Below are positions 57,348 to 64,000 of a stretch of 64,000 bases of DNA, in pieces. The position numbers were made by a program, and so were the translations under genes. This stretch comes from Campylobacter gastrosuis (GTDB taxonomy: Bacteria; Campylobacterota; Campylobacteria; Campylobacterales; Campylobacteraceae), in NCBI RefSeq assembly GCF_030249845.1, contig NZ_JANURM010000003.1, positions 62,001 to 126,000 on the forward strand, written 5' to 3'. The stretch's first letter is position 1, and every line of letters begins with the position of its first letter. The notes beneath the pieces were generated by a model. That model was not told the DNA's origin. It saw only the letters and a program-made list of their open reading frames with translations, and did no database searches.

Positions 57348-58640
57348 ATGTTAAAAAGCGTTTTACCACTTAGTTTTATCGTCGCAAACCGATTTTTTGG
57401 ACTTTTTATCGTCCTGCCAGTGCTTAGCCTTTATGCTTTAAATTTAGAGGGTGCAAATGAGTTTTTGGTGGGAATTTTAGTCGGTGGATATGCGATTACC
57501 CAGATGATTTTTCAGGTGCCTTTTGGGGCGATTTCAGATAAAATCGGCAGAAAAAAGGCGATTGCAATTGGACTTTTAATCTTTACCTGTGGCTCGGTAA
57601 TTTGCGGTCTTAGTAGTGATATTTACACGATGATTTTTGGGCGTTTGTTGCAAGGCGTGGGTGCGATTGGAGCGGCGGCAACGGCGATGATTAGCGACTT
57701 TACAAACGAAGAAAACCGCTCAAAAGCGATGGCGATAATGGGCGGATTTATTGGAATTTCATTTTCTGCTTCAATGGTTTTAAGCCCGATTTTAAGCAAG
57801 AGCTGGGGGCTTTCTGGGCTGTTTTATCTAAGCGCGGTATTAAGCATTTTTTGCATTATTTTGCTATTTTTTGCCGTGCCAAAAGAGCCAAAAATCAGCC
57901 ACCACGACCCAAAAGTCCCGTTTTTAAAGCTCATTTTTGCTAAGGATTTTTTCATCATCAGCCTTACAAATTTAATGCAAAAAATGCTTACTAGCATCGC
58001 ATTTTTAGCAATCCCAATCGTGCTTGTAAATGAGCTTGGCTTTGTTAAAGAAAATTTGTGGCAGGTCTATGTTTTAAGCACGATTTTTGGCTTTATCGCT
58101 ATGGGACTTGGCGGATTTTTAGGCGACGGCAGGGGGCTTAGCAAGGCGATTTTGCTCTTTGGCGTGGGGCTTTTTATCGTTAGCTACGCATTTTTTAGCC
58201 TTTCAAATAACACCGTGCTATTTATCATCGGTGTGGTCGTATTTTTTACTGGATTTAACCTGCACGAGCCGATAATGCAGTCTTGTGCGAGCAAATTTGT
58301 AAAATCAGCACAAAAAGGTGCGGCACTTGGCGTGTTTAACTCGTTTGGATTTTTTGGTAGTTTTGTGGGTGGAATTTTTGGCGGATTTATGCTTCATCAC
58401 TACGATATTTACGCACTTGCGATGATTTGTGTGGGGCTTTGTGTAGCGTGGTTTTGTCTGCTTTTAACGATAAAAGACCCAAGGGTTTTTAAGACCATTT
58501 ACTTTTTAAATGGCGAAAATTTAGACGCACTTAACGGCATTAGCGGTGTTTTTGATAAATTTAGCGCTAAAAATGGCGTTGCGGTTAAGTTTGATAGCAC
58601 TTTAATAGATGAAGAAAAAATCAGAAATTTGGCTAAATAA
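57348..58640 (+). CDS. MFS efflux transporter with C-terminal soluble domain (CmeG/YajR-like)
   Basis: This 430-residue protein has 12 predicted helices and the MFS loop GAISDKIGRKKAIAIG (motif A) plus the GRLLQGVGAIGAAATA region of drug:proton antiporters. After the last helix comes a soluble tail of about 60 residues (YFLNGENLDALNGISGVFDKF) resembling the YAM domain of E. coli YajR. The neighbour rdgB and divergent layout match C. jejuni CmeG (Cj1375), a multidrug and oxidative-stress exporter. Substrate is inferred. The last base of its stop is the first base of the pseH ATG. Confidence 0.85.
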   Translation: MLKSVLPLSFIVANRFFGLFIVLPVLSLYALNLEGANEFLVGILVGGYAITQMIFQVPFGAISDKIGRKKAIAIGLLIFTCGSVICGLSSDIYTMIFGRLLQGVGAIGAAATAMISDFTNEENRSKAMAIMGGFIGISFSASMVLSPILSKSWGLSGLFYLSAVLSIFCIILLFFAVPKEPKISHHDPKVPFLKLIFAKDFFIISLTNLMQKMLTSIAFLAIPIVLVNELGFVKENLWQVYVLSTIFGFIAMGLGGFLGDGRGLSKAILLFGVGLFIVSYAFFSLSNNTVLFIIGVVVFFTGFNLHEPIMQSCASKFVKSAQKGAALGVFNSFGFFGSFVGGIFGGFMLHHYDIYALAMICVGLCVAWFCLLLTIKDPRVFKTIYFLNGENLDALNGISGVFDKFSAKNGVAVKFDSTLIDEEKIRNLAK

Positions 58641-59096
58641 TGTATGAATTTATAAATTTTACCGATTTAGATGATGTCCAAAAAGAGATGATTTTTAGGT
58701 GGCGAAACGATGAAAGGGTCGCTAAATTTATGATACACAAAGCGATTGGCTGGGACGAGCATTTAAAATTTTTAAATGATTTAAAAACAAAAAGTAACAA
58801 GCAATACTTCTTAATCAAAAATGGGGGGGGGGTATGTCGGCGTGATTGATTTTGTAAATATTAGCAAAAACGCTTGTGAATTTGGGATTTATGCAAATCC
58901 AGAGCTAAAATCGCAGGGCAAAATTTTAATGGAGCTGATGATTAATCACGCTAAAAACGCACTTTGCGTAAAACAAATCAAAGGCTACGCTTATAATTTT
59001 AATCAAAAAGCCATAGCCTTGTATGAGAAATTTGGCTTTAAACTCACGGCAAGAGATAGCGAATTTACACACTTTTGCCTTGATTTAGAGCATTAA
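58640..59096 (+). CDS. pseH: PseH-type N-acetyltransferase, out of frame at a G10 tract (phase-variable)
   Basis: The gene encodes a GNAT enzyme that acetylates the 4-amino sugar intermediate of pseudaminic acid, needed to glycosylate flagellin. The N-terminal part (MIFRWRNDERVAKFM, WDEHLKFLNDL, NKQYFLI) is in one frame. After the G10 run at 58823-58832 the rest (YVGVIDFVNISKNACEFGIY, LYEKFGFKL) is one base off. With G9 a 151-residue protein reads through; with G10, as here, translation ends after about 69 residues. Similarity to C. jejuni PseH is clear on both sides. Its 3' end overlaps moeA tail to tail. Confidence 0.87.
58823..58832 (+). repeat. G10 contingency tract in pseH
   Basis: Ten consecutive Gs inside the coding region. 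Nine restores the frame. Poly-G tracts of 8-11 are the standard phase-variation device in Campylobacter, so the tract is likely heterogeneous in a population. Confidence 0.9.
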
Positions 59097-60275
59097 AAGC
59101 ACACGGACTTTTTCGCCTTTTTTGATAAATTTTTGCTCTTTTGGCACGACTAGGAGTGCTGCTTGGTTGGTTAAATTATTTACAATCGCCGAGCTACCTA
59201 GCTTTTTGCCACGTAAATTTGCGTATAAAACGCCATTTTTATGCTCTAAATTGACAGCACTAAATTCCAAAAATGGCGAGCGTTTTTCGTAATCCTCATC
59301 TAAAATTGCCGTTAAATACGGCTCATCTTGCAAAAACCACGTATTTAAAAGCACCCTGAGAAAAAGCACACACATAACCATAGCGGAGTATGGGAAGCCG
59401 GGCAAGGCAAAGATGTATTTTTCGCCAGATTTTGCGATTTTTATGTGTCTGCCGGGTTTTATATCGGCACCATTTATAATGATATTAAACTCATCTTTTA
59501 ACGCAATTTTAACAAAATCATAATCGCCCATACTAACGCCACCAGTTGTTAGCAAAATGTCAGCTCCTTTTAGTGCGTTGATTATAGCTTCTTTGACAGC
59601 GTTTGGCTCATCTTTTGTGATCGGCATAATGATAGCATCAGCACCCATTTTTTGTGCCATACAAGCAAGTGCTACGTGATTTGAGCTGTGAATTTGTGCA
59701 TCGTTTTCAAGCGGTTCGCCAAGGTCTTTTATCTCGCTGCCAGTGGCTAAAATTGCGATTTTTGGCTTTATAAAAACCGAGATGAAAAACAGCCCAAGCT
59801 CGGCTAAAAGTGCGATTTCAGCATAGTTTAGCTTAGTGCCTTTTTTGATTAAAATCTCGCCTTTTTTGTAGCTTTCGCCCACCTGCCTAACCGCAAAACC
59901 CTTAGCCACTGGCTTTTTAATTAGTATTTTTTGCCCTAAAACCTCCACATTTTCAACTGGCACGAGCGTGTCGGTATCATCGCTCATCAATGAGCCAGTA
60001 AAGGTCTTAACGCACTCATTTTCATTTAAAAATAGCTTTTTATCGCTGCCAGCTGGTAGTGATGCGACTAAATTTAGCTCACTTTGAGCGTTAAATTTAA
60101 ACGCATAGCCGTCCATTGCAGAGACTGGTTTTGCTGGGTAGTTATCATTTGCGATGACATCAAATGCAATGTGCCTATCAAGGGCATTTGTAAGCGCTAC
60201 TTTCTCAACTCTATCCCACAAAATGGCGTTTTGCTTTAAAATTTTAAGGCACTCATCATAGCTTTGTAAATTCAT
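59085..60275 (-). CDS. moeA: Molybdopterin molybdotransferase
   Basis: This 396-residue enzyme inserts molybdate into adenylylated molybdopterin. The MoeA layout is visible: PVSAMDGYAF, the FTGSLMSDDTDTLVPVE insert, GSEI, TTGGVSMGDYDFV and LPGFPYSAMVM, then a C-terminal beta-barrel. It is 2 nt downstream of moaE, with moaD before that. Confidence 0.94.
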   Translation of the reverse strand: MNLQSYDECLKILKQNAILWDRVEKVALTNALDRHIAFDVIANDNYPAKPVSAMDGYAFKFNAQSELNLVASLPAGSDKKLFLNENECVKTFTGSLMSDDTDTLVPVENVEVLGQKILIKKPVAKGFAVRQVGESYKKGEILIKKGTKLNYAEIALLAELGLFFISVFIKPKIAILATGSEIKDLGEPLENDAQIHSSNHVALACMAQKMGADAIIMPITKDEPNAVKEAIINALKGADILLTTGGVSMGDYDFVKIALKDEFNIIINGADIKPGRHIKIAKSGEKYIFALPGFPYSAMVMCVLFLRVLLNTWFLQDEPYLTAILDEDYEKRSPFLEFSAVNLEHKNGVLYANLRGKKLGSSAIVNNLTNQAALLVVPKEQKFIKKGEKVRVLLML

Positions 60276-60277
60276 CT

Positions 60278-60718
60278 TTAATCCTTGCTTAAAATTCCCG
60301 CATTTGGTAGCTTTTGCGAGCGTTCTTTGGCGTAAATTCTCACGCCGTTTTTAACATCATACTTCCAAATCGGAGCGTTCGCCTTAAAATCCTCAACAAA
60401 TTCGTTAATCAGTCTTAACGCAACCTTTCGCTTCGGGCTTAAAACCCCTGCGATATAGGAGCTTTCGCCGACTTTGACGTCGCCTTTTGAGTGAGCGAAA
60501 AAGACCTTTGCGTTTTGGCTTTTTGCTATATCCTGCCACGAATTTAGCCATTTTTGCAAAAGCGGTTCGTAAATATCAAAGCTAAGCGCCTCAATGCCGT
60601 CCTCGCCCCTAACAATGCCTACGAATGTGATTAAAGCGCCGCAATTTTGGCTAACGCTCTCCTTGTGCCATTGATTAAAAATCGCACAAACATCTAAACT
60701 GCCATCGTAAATTTGCAT
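60278..60718 (-). CDS. moaE: Molybdopterin synthase catalytic subunit
   Basis: This 146-residue subunit converts precursor Z (cPMP) to molybdopterin using sulfur carried by MoaD. Motifs: GALITFVGIVRGED, FAHSKGDVKVGES and the C-terminal KYDVKNGVRIYAKE, with the catalytic Lys region. It directly follows moaD (1-nt gap). Confidence 0.93.
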   Translation of the reverse strand: MQIYDGSLDVCAIFNQWHKESVSQNCGALITFVGIVRGEDGIEALSFDIYEPLLQKWLNSWQDIAKSQNAKVFFAHSKGDVKVGESSYIAGVLSPKRKVALRLINEFVEDFKANAPIWKYDVKNGVRIYAKERSQKLPNAGILSKD

Positions 60719-60719
60719 C

Positions 60720-60941
60720 TTAACCCCCGCAAACCGGTGCTAAAAGCACGACCCTATCGCCGTCTTTTAATGGCGTGTCAATGCTAGAAACAAGCTCGTC
60801 ATTTACTGCCACACCGCAATCTTTTAACCAAATTTTAAGGCTCTCATCTTGGTTTAAAATCTCTTTTAACTCGCTCAAATTTGAAACGTCTAACTCCAAA
60901 TTTTGCCTATTTATCGGCCCTAAAAACTCAACTTTTACCAT
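60720..60941 (-). CDS. moaD: Molybdopterin synthase sulfur-carrier subunit
   Basis: This 73-residue ubiquitin-fold protein ends in the required Gly-Gly (LLAPVCGG), where the thiocarboxylate forms. It starts MVKVEFLGPINRQNLEL. First gene of moaD-moaE-moeA; the divergent 194-bp gap to cdtA contains the promoters. Confidence 0.92.
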   Translation of the reverse strand: MVKVEFLGPINRQNLELDVSNLSELKEILNQDESLKIWLKDCGVAVNDELVSSIDTPLKDGDRVVLLAPVCGG

Positions 60942-61135
60942 TTTTATCCTTTGAAATTTTGCGTGATTTTAGCATATTAATCTTTTAGAAGTTATAATTT
61001 TAAAGGTTTAATTAGCTTTTAAAATATTAAAATCAAAATATTAATATCACATAATTTATACGCAATTAAGTCAATTTTTGTTACCATAAAAAAACTTATT
61101 TTTAATAATTTATAAACAAATTTAAAAGGAGATAG
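60942..61135. promoter_or_regulatory. Divergent moaD/cdtA intergenic region
   Basis: The 194-bp gap is strongly AT-rich, with several TATA-like stretches on both strands (for example TTTAAAAT around 61015, TATACGC at about 61056). AAAAGGAGAT precedes the cdtA ATG at 61136. Individual promoters cannot be fixed by eye. Confidence 0.4.
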
Positions 61136-61816
61136 ATGAAGAGATTAATTTTTATGCTGATAATGCCTTTGTTTTTTATATCTTGTGCGTCGGTTAGTAA
61201 GCCTTATATGCCACCTATAAAAGATGAAAACGCCCAAAAAGAGGCGATTTTTCATAGCGGTTTGCTAAATAAAAAGGATTTATCAAACGGCATAATAAAC
61301 GAGCCGCAAAATGGCAAGCCAAATTTATCTTTAAGACCTATTACTGGTTCAAAATCAGCACCCCTAACGATAATCAACCCCTACGGCTCATCAATCACCG
61401 TTTGGGCGTTAGCTCCGGGCAATTGGCTTTGGGGCTACACGCTAGATAGCTCAAAGGACTTTGGCGACGCAAGGACGTGGCAGGTGCTAAATCTTGGCAG
61501 CGACATCGTCTTAATTAGCAATTTATTGACAAAAAACTGCATTCACGATGAGGGCAACGGTATCACTCACAGACCCTGTGATATCAATAACAAATCCCAG
61601 CAGTGGCAGTTGTTTGCTATGGATAACGGCGCCGTTCAGCTAAAATCAACGGCCTCTGGCAAGTGCATTAGGACTGAATTTGGGCTTCTTGTGGAGGCGG
61701 ACAGATATTTTAGCATTACGATGGAGCCTTGCTCGTTTAAGCCAAACATAGACCAGCAGTGGATTTTTGTCCCAGAAGCGGCGGTTACGGCGCCACTTTT
61801 AGGAGGTAGGCAGTGA
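61136..61816 (+). CDS. cdtA: Cytolethal distending toxin subunit A
   Basis: This 226-residue lipoprotein has the signal MPLFFISCASVSKPY with a lipobox Cys. A ricin-type beta-trefoil lectin domain follows, with APLTIINPYGSSITVWAL, the aromatic patch NWLWGY, and the QQW-type repeats SQQWQLFAM and DQQWIFVPE. CdtA and CdtC together bind host-cell membranes and deliver CdtB. It is the first of three overlapping genes. Confidence 0.95.
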   Translation: MKRLIFMLIMPLFFISCASVSKPYMPPIKDENAQKEAIFHSGLLNKKDLSNGIINEPQNGKPNLSLRPITGSKSAPLTIINPYGSSITVWALAPGNWLWGYTLDSSKDFGDARTWQVLNLGSDIVLISNLLTKNCIHDEGNGITHRPCDINNKSQQWQLFAMDNGAVQLKSTASGKCIRTEFGLLVEADRYFSITMEPCSFKPNIDQQWIFVPEAAVTAPLLGGRQ

Positions 61817-62634
61817 AAATTTTAATAGCTTTTTTAATCAGCCTAAGTGCGCTTTTTGGCGTGATTGATGATTTTAAGACAGCCACTTGGAATATGCAAG
61901 GTTCAAGCGCAAGCAGCGAGGCTAAGTGGAGCATTAGCGTAACTCAGATGTTTTCAGGTGCAAACGGCATTGACGTCCTTGCCATTCAAGAAGCCGGGAC
62001 TTTGCCGGTTACAGCTTTGCCTACTGGCAGGGAATTTAGATTTGCTGGAATTTCAATTGAAGTAACGGAGCACGTTTGGAATATCGGCACACGTTTGCGT
62101 CCAGATCTTATCTTTATTTATTACGCTCAAACCGACCTTGGCGGCAATAGGGTAAATTTAGCCATCGCTAGCAGAAGACAAGCCGACGAGGTGTTTTTAC
62201 TCCCGCCTCCGACCACCGCTTCAAGACCGATGCTTGGCATTCGCATAAATAACGACGCATTTTTTAACATCCACGCCCTAGCCACCGGCGGACCTGACGC
62301 TTCGGCTATCGTGCATAACATAGACCTATTTTTTCAAAGCTCGCCGACCCTAGCTAATACGAACTGGATAATAATGGGCGATTTTAACAGGGAGCCCGGC
62401 GAACTGCTTAGTTCGTTTGAGCTCGCTTTAAGGCTAAGGACTAGGATTATTACAAATAATGCGATCACGCAAATTAGTGCGAGACGGACGCTAGATTACG
62501 CAATAGTAGGCAACTCAAACCGCGCCGTAGTCCCAGCCCCACTGCCGCCTATCTCGGCTAGCACCTTTTTTAGCGGTTTTAGAACCCACATCGCAAGCGA
62601 TCACTTCCCTGTAACATTTAGGAGATTTCCATGA
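61813..62634 (+). CDS. cdtB: Cytolethal distending toxin subunit B (DNase I-like)
   Basis: This 273-residue catalytic subunit starts at a GTG with AGGAGGTAGG upstream and overlaps cdtA by 4 nt. A signal peptide ends SALFG. The DNase I/phosphatase core shows TATWNMQGSSA, IQEAG, NIHALATGG with the catalytic His, IMGDFNREP with Asp/Asn metal ligands, and SDHFPVTF with the second catalytic His. All catalytic residues I can identify are present, so the toxin should be active: it nicks nuclear DNA and arrests cells in G2/M. Confidence 0.97.
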   Translation: MKILIAFLISLSALFGVIDDFKTATWNMQGSSASSEAKWSISVTQMFSGANGIDVLAIQEAGTLPVTALPTGREFRFAGISIEVTEHVWNIGTRLRPDLIFIYYAQTDLGGNRVNLAIASRRQADEVFLLPPPTTASRPMLGIRINNDAFFNIHALATGGPDASAIVHNIDLFFQSSPTLANTNWIIMGDFNREPGELLSSFELALRLRTRIITNNAITQISARRTLDYAIVGNSNRAVVPAPLPPISASTFFSGFRTHIASDHFPVTFRRFP

Positions 62635-63359
62635 TAAAAAGAGCGTTTTTAACGATATTTGCCCTAGTTTTGCTAAGCGGGTGTGTTTCTAAACCCAAAA
62701 TTTTACAGCTAGATAGCTCAGGCGGTTTTGCAGGAGATATAAGCAAGGCGCCAGATGAAAAACGAGCGCCAGATAGGATAAAAGTCGCGCTAGGCGATAA
62801 AAAAGAGCTTGTAAGATTAAGAAATTCATCAAATAACGCCGTTGATGCCTTTACCCTACCACTTAGCCTAAGGTCGCTTGATACGGGCTTGCCGTTGGTT
62901 GTAAATTTTAATCAACAAAATGAAACGTTTAATTACAATTTAAGAGAGGTTAAAGCCTTTGACCCAAATATCATAAATGAGATTAAAAAGGTTGATAATT
63001 TTAGATTTTTAAAGCTTGAATACGTGCAATTTACATCGGCTACAAATATTGATATGTGCCTAGCCATTGATGAGAGCGGATTTTTTACCCTAAAAAGCTG
63101 TGCCGAGGACTTAAATAAAAAGAAATTTGAGACCGTTTATCAGCTCATACCTTTATTAAGCGACGCTGTGGAGATAAGGTCGCTCGTTTTAGGCGGCGGC
63201 GAGTGCATTAGCACCTTTGTAAATCCAAATTTAGAGCCTTGGCAAAGGGTCGGAATTTTAAAGTGTGAGCTAAGAGAGGGATATGGAGTGAAAACGCCTA
63301 AATTATGGGCTATTATGCCTGAAATCAGAGAGGCTAAGATACTAACGCCGATTGATTGA
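62631..63359 (+). CDS. cdtC: Cytolethal distending toxin subunit C
   Basis: This 242-residue protein overlaps cdtB by 4 nt (ATGA). A signal with a lipobox-like end (LVLLSGCVSKPK) precedes a ricin-type lectin fold (VRLRNSSNNAVDAF, INMCLAIDESGFFTL-like region, SLVLGGGECIST). The Gly-Cys end of the signal suggests it may be lipidated like CdtA. It completes an intact cdtABC operon. A capsule-type phosphatase gene follows 21 nt later. Confidence 0.94.
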   Translation: MIKRAFLTIFALVLLSGCVSKPKILQLDSSGGFAGDISKAPDEKRAPDRIKVALGDKKELVRLRNSSNNAVDAFTLPLSLRSLDTGLPLVVNFNQQNETFNYNLREVKAFDPNIINEIKKVDNFRFLKLEYVQFTSATNIDMCLAIDESGFFTLKSCAEDLNKKKFETVYQLIPLLSDAVEIRSLVLGGGECISTFVNPNLEPWQRVGILKCELREGYGVKTPKLWAIMPEIREAKILTPID

Positions 63360-63380
63360 TGTTTATAAGTAGGAGTTATA

Positions 63381-63779
63381 ATGAAAAATTTAATAATAGA
63401 TTTAGATGGTACAATTACAATAGATAGTGATTTAGAATACTCGTGTAAGCAAATAAATACACAAGTTGTAAATCAGTTAAAAAAATATAAAGAAATGGGG
63501 TTTAAGATTACTATATACACAAGTCGTAATATGAAAACTTTTAATGGTAATCTAGGTAAAATAAATGTAGAAACATTGCCAAATATTTTAAAATGGCTAG
63601 ATTCTAATAAAGTGCCTTATGATGAGGTTATTGTCGGTAAGCCTTGGTGTGGAACAGAGGGGTTTTATGTTGATGATAGAGCTATTAGACCTAGTGAATT
63701 TGCTACTTTAAGCTATGATGAGATAAAGAATTTGTTGGGTATTAACTTACAAGATAGTGATAATATTGCTAGGGAGTGA
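63381..63779 (+). CDS. HAD-family phosphatase of capsule/surface-polysaccharide type
   Basis: This 132-residue HAD-like protein has motif I in LIIDLDGTITI, motif II TIYTSRN, and a C-terminal VDDRAIRPSEF. It resembles the small phosphatases in Campylobacter capsule loci (Cj1435c type, recalled). Base composition is distinctly more AT-rich than in cdtABC, as expected for a surface-polysaccharide locus that begins here. TAGGAG lies just before the ATG. Confidence 0.8.
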   Translation: MKNLIIDLDGTITIDSDLEYSCKQINTQVVNQLKKYKEMGFKITIYTSRNMKTFNGNLGKINVETLPNILKWLDSNKVPYDEVIVGKPWCGTEGFYVDDRAIRPSEFATLSYDEIKNLLGINLQDSDNIARE

Positions 63780-63782
63780 TTA

Positions 63783-64000
63783 ATGATATTAATTACATCA
63801 GCAAAATATCTTTCTGTAGATTTTCAAATAGAACTGGGGGGGGGGTATTCCACCTGCTTTTTTGCCGGTTGGTAGCAAAAGACTATATGAATACCAGATT
63901 GAACTATTTAAATCTTTAAATGAAAAAATATCCTTATCACTACCTAGAAGTTTTATCTTGGATAAATCAGACAAAGACAGGCTAAAACAACTAGGTGTAA
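63783..64000 (+). CDS. Sugar-biosynthesis/nucleotidyltransferase-like gene, out of frame at a G10 tract; runs off the window
   Basis: An ATG at 63783, 3 nt after the phosphatase stop, opens MILITSAKYLSVDFQIELGG. The G10 run at 63836-63845 sends the frame to an early stop (about 45 residues). With G9 it continues IPPAFLPVGSKRLYEYQIEL to the window end. The (I)PPAFLPxGxKRLYEYQ stretch is the pattern of capsule-locus sugar nucleotidyltransferase-like proteins such as the phase-variable Cj1429c type (recalled). Phase OFF as assembled; the 3' part is outside the window. Confidence 0.72.
63836..63845 (+). repeat. G10 contingency tract near the capsule-type gene start
   Basis: Ten consecutive Gs about 54 bases into the frame; nine restores it. 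Same length and same OFF consequence as the pseH tract. Confidence 0.9.

Overview
The window looks like a chromosome segment from a host-associated, non-thermophilic Campylobacter species (Campylobacterota). The evidence is moderately AT-rich coding with short gaps and many 1-4 nt gene overlaps, a Campylobacter-type major outer membrane porin, cytochrome c553, a sigma-54-type promoter before the hook gene flgE, the ciaD-like/cca/purU neighbourhood, the cbb3-oxidase factors ccoI/ccoS, a complete cdtABC toxin operon, a pseudaminic-acid gene (pseH) and poly-G contingency tracts. Species cannot be fixed from the sequence alone.

Layout. 1-4.7 kb: 3' end of cysE, a DcuC-type dicarboxylate carrier, pepE with an overlapping M20 amidohydrolase, tRNA-Leu(GAG) and atpE. 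4.75-15.1 kb: one tightly packed plus-strand run of three tandem NSS-family Na+ symporters, oadG-oadA-oadB (Na+-pumping oxaloacetate decarboxylase), pckA and a CAP-domain membrane protein; it looks like a sodium-coupled organic/amino-acid acid uptake and gluconeogenesis unit. 15.1-16.7 kb: an AT-rich lipoprotein gene plus a 59-residue membrane protein gene. 16.7-25.2 kb: DUF4153-like protein, rsfS, nadD, gapA-pgk-tpiA, a 120-bp imperfect palindrome, fabI-DoxX and cstA. 25.2-32.7 kb: a possible TorD-like gene, copA with an upstream GNAT-HMA fusion, yebC, a cyclophilin, a dicarboxylate/amino-acid symporter, a racemase and cytochrome c553. 32.8-36.2 kb: flgE and a Fic protein.

36.3-38.5 kb is a decayed three-gene operon for a p-cresol-methylhydroxylase-like flavocytochrome; its nonsense codons sit where Trp is expected and its start codon appears to be lost. 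38.7-51.8 kb: leuD-leuB, a ciaD-like gene, cca, purU, trmL, an EEP nuclease, glyS, nth, vapD, hicAB, the porin, a PHP phosphatase and glnA.

51.75-53.29 kb has no gene. It is an island of short tandem repeats built from repeated modules: a conserved leader of about 40 nt, then a 7-, 8- or 9-nt repeat array, then a GTAATTTAAATTA trailer. This is the least explained part of the window. 53.3-60.9 kb: a membrane-anchored nuclease-like protein, a cupin, ccoS, ccoI, rdgB, an MFS exporter, pseH with an out-of-frame G10 tract, and moeA-moaE-moaD. 61.1-64 kb: cdtABC followed by the start of what looks like a capsule/surface-polysaccharide locus, with a second G10 tract that switches off a sugar-biosynthesis-type gene running off the window end.
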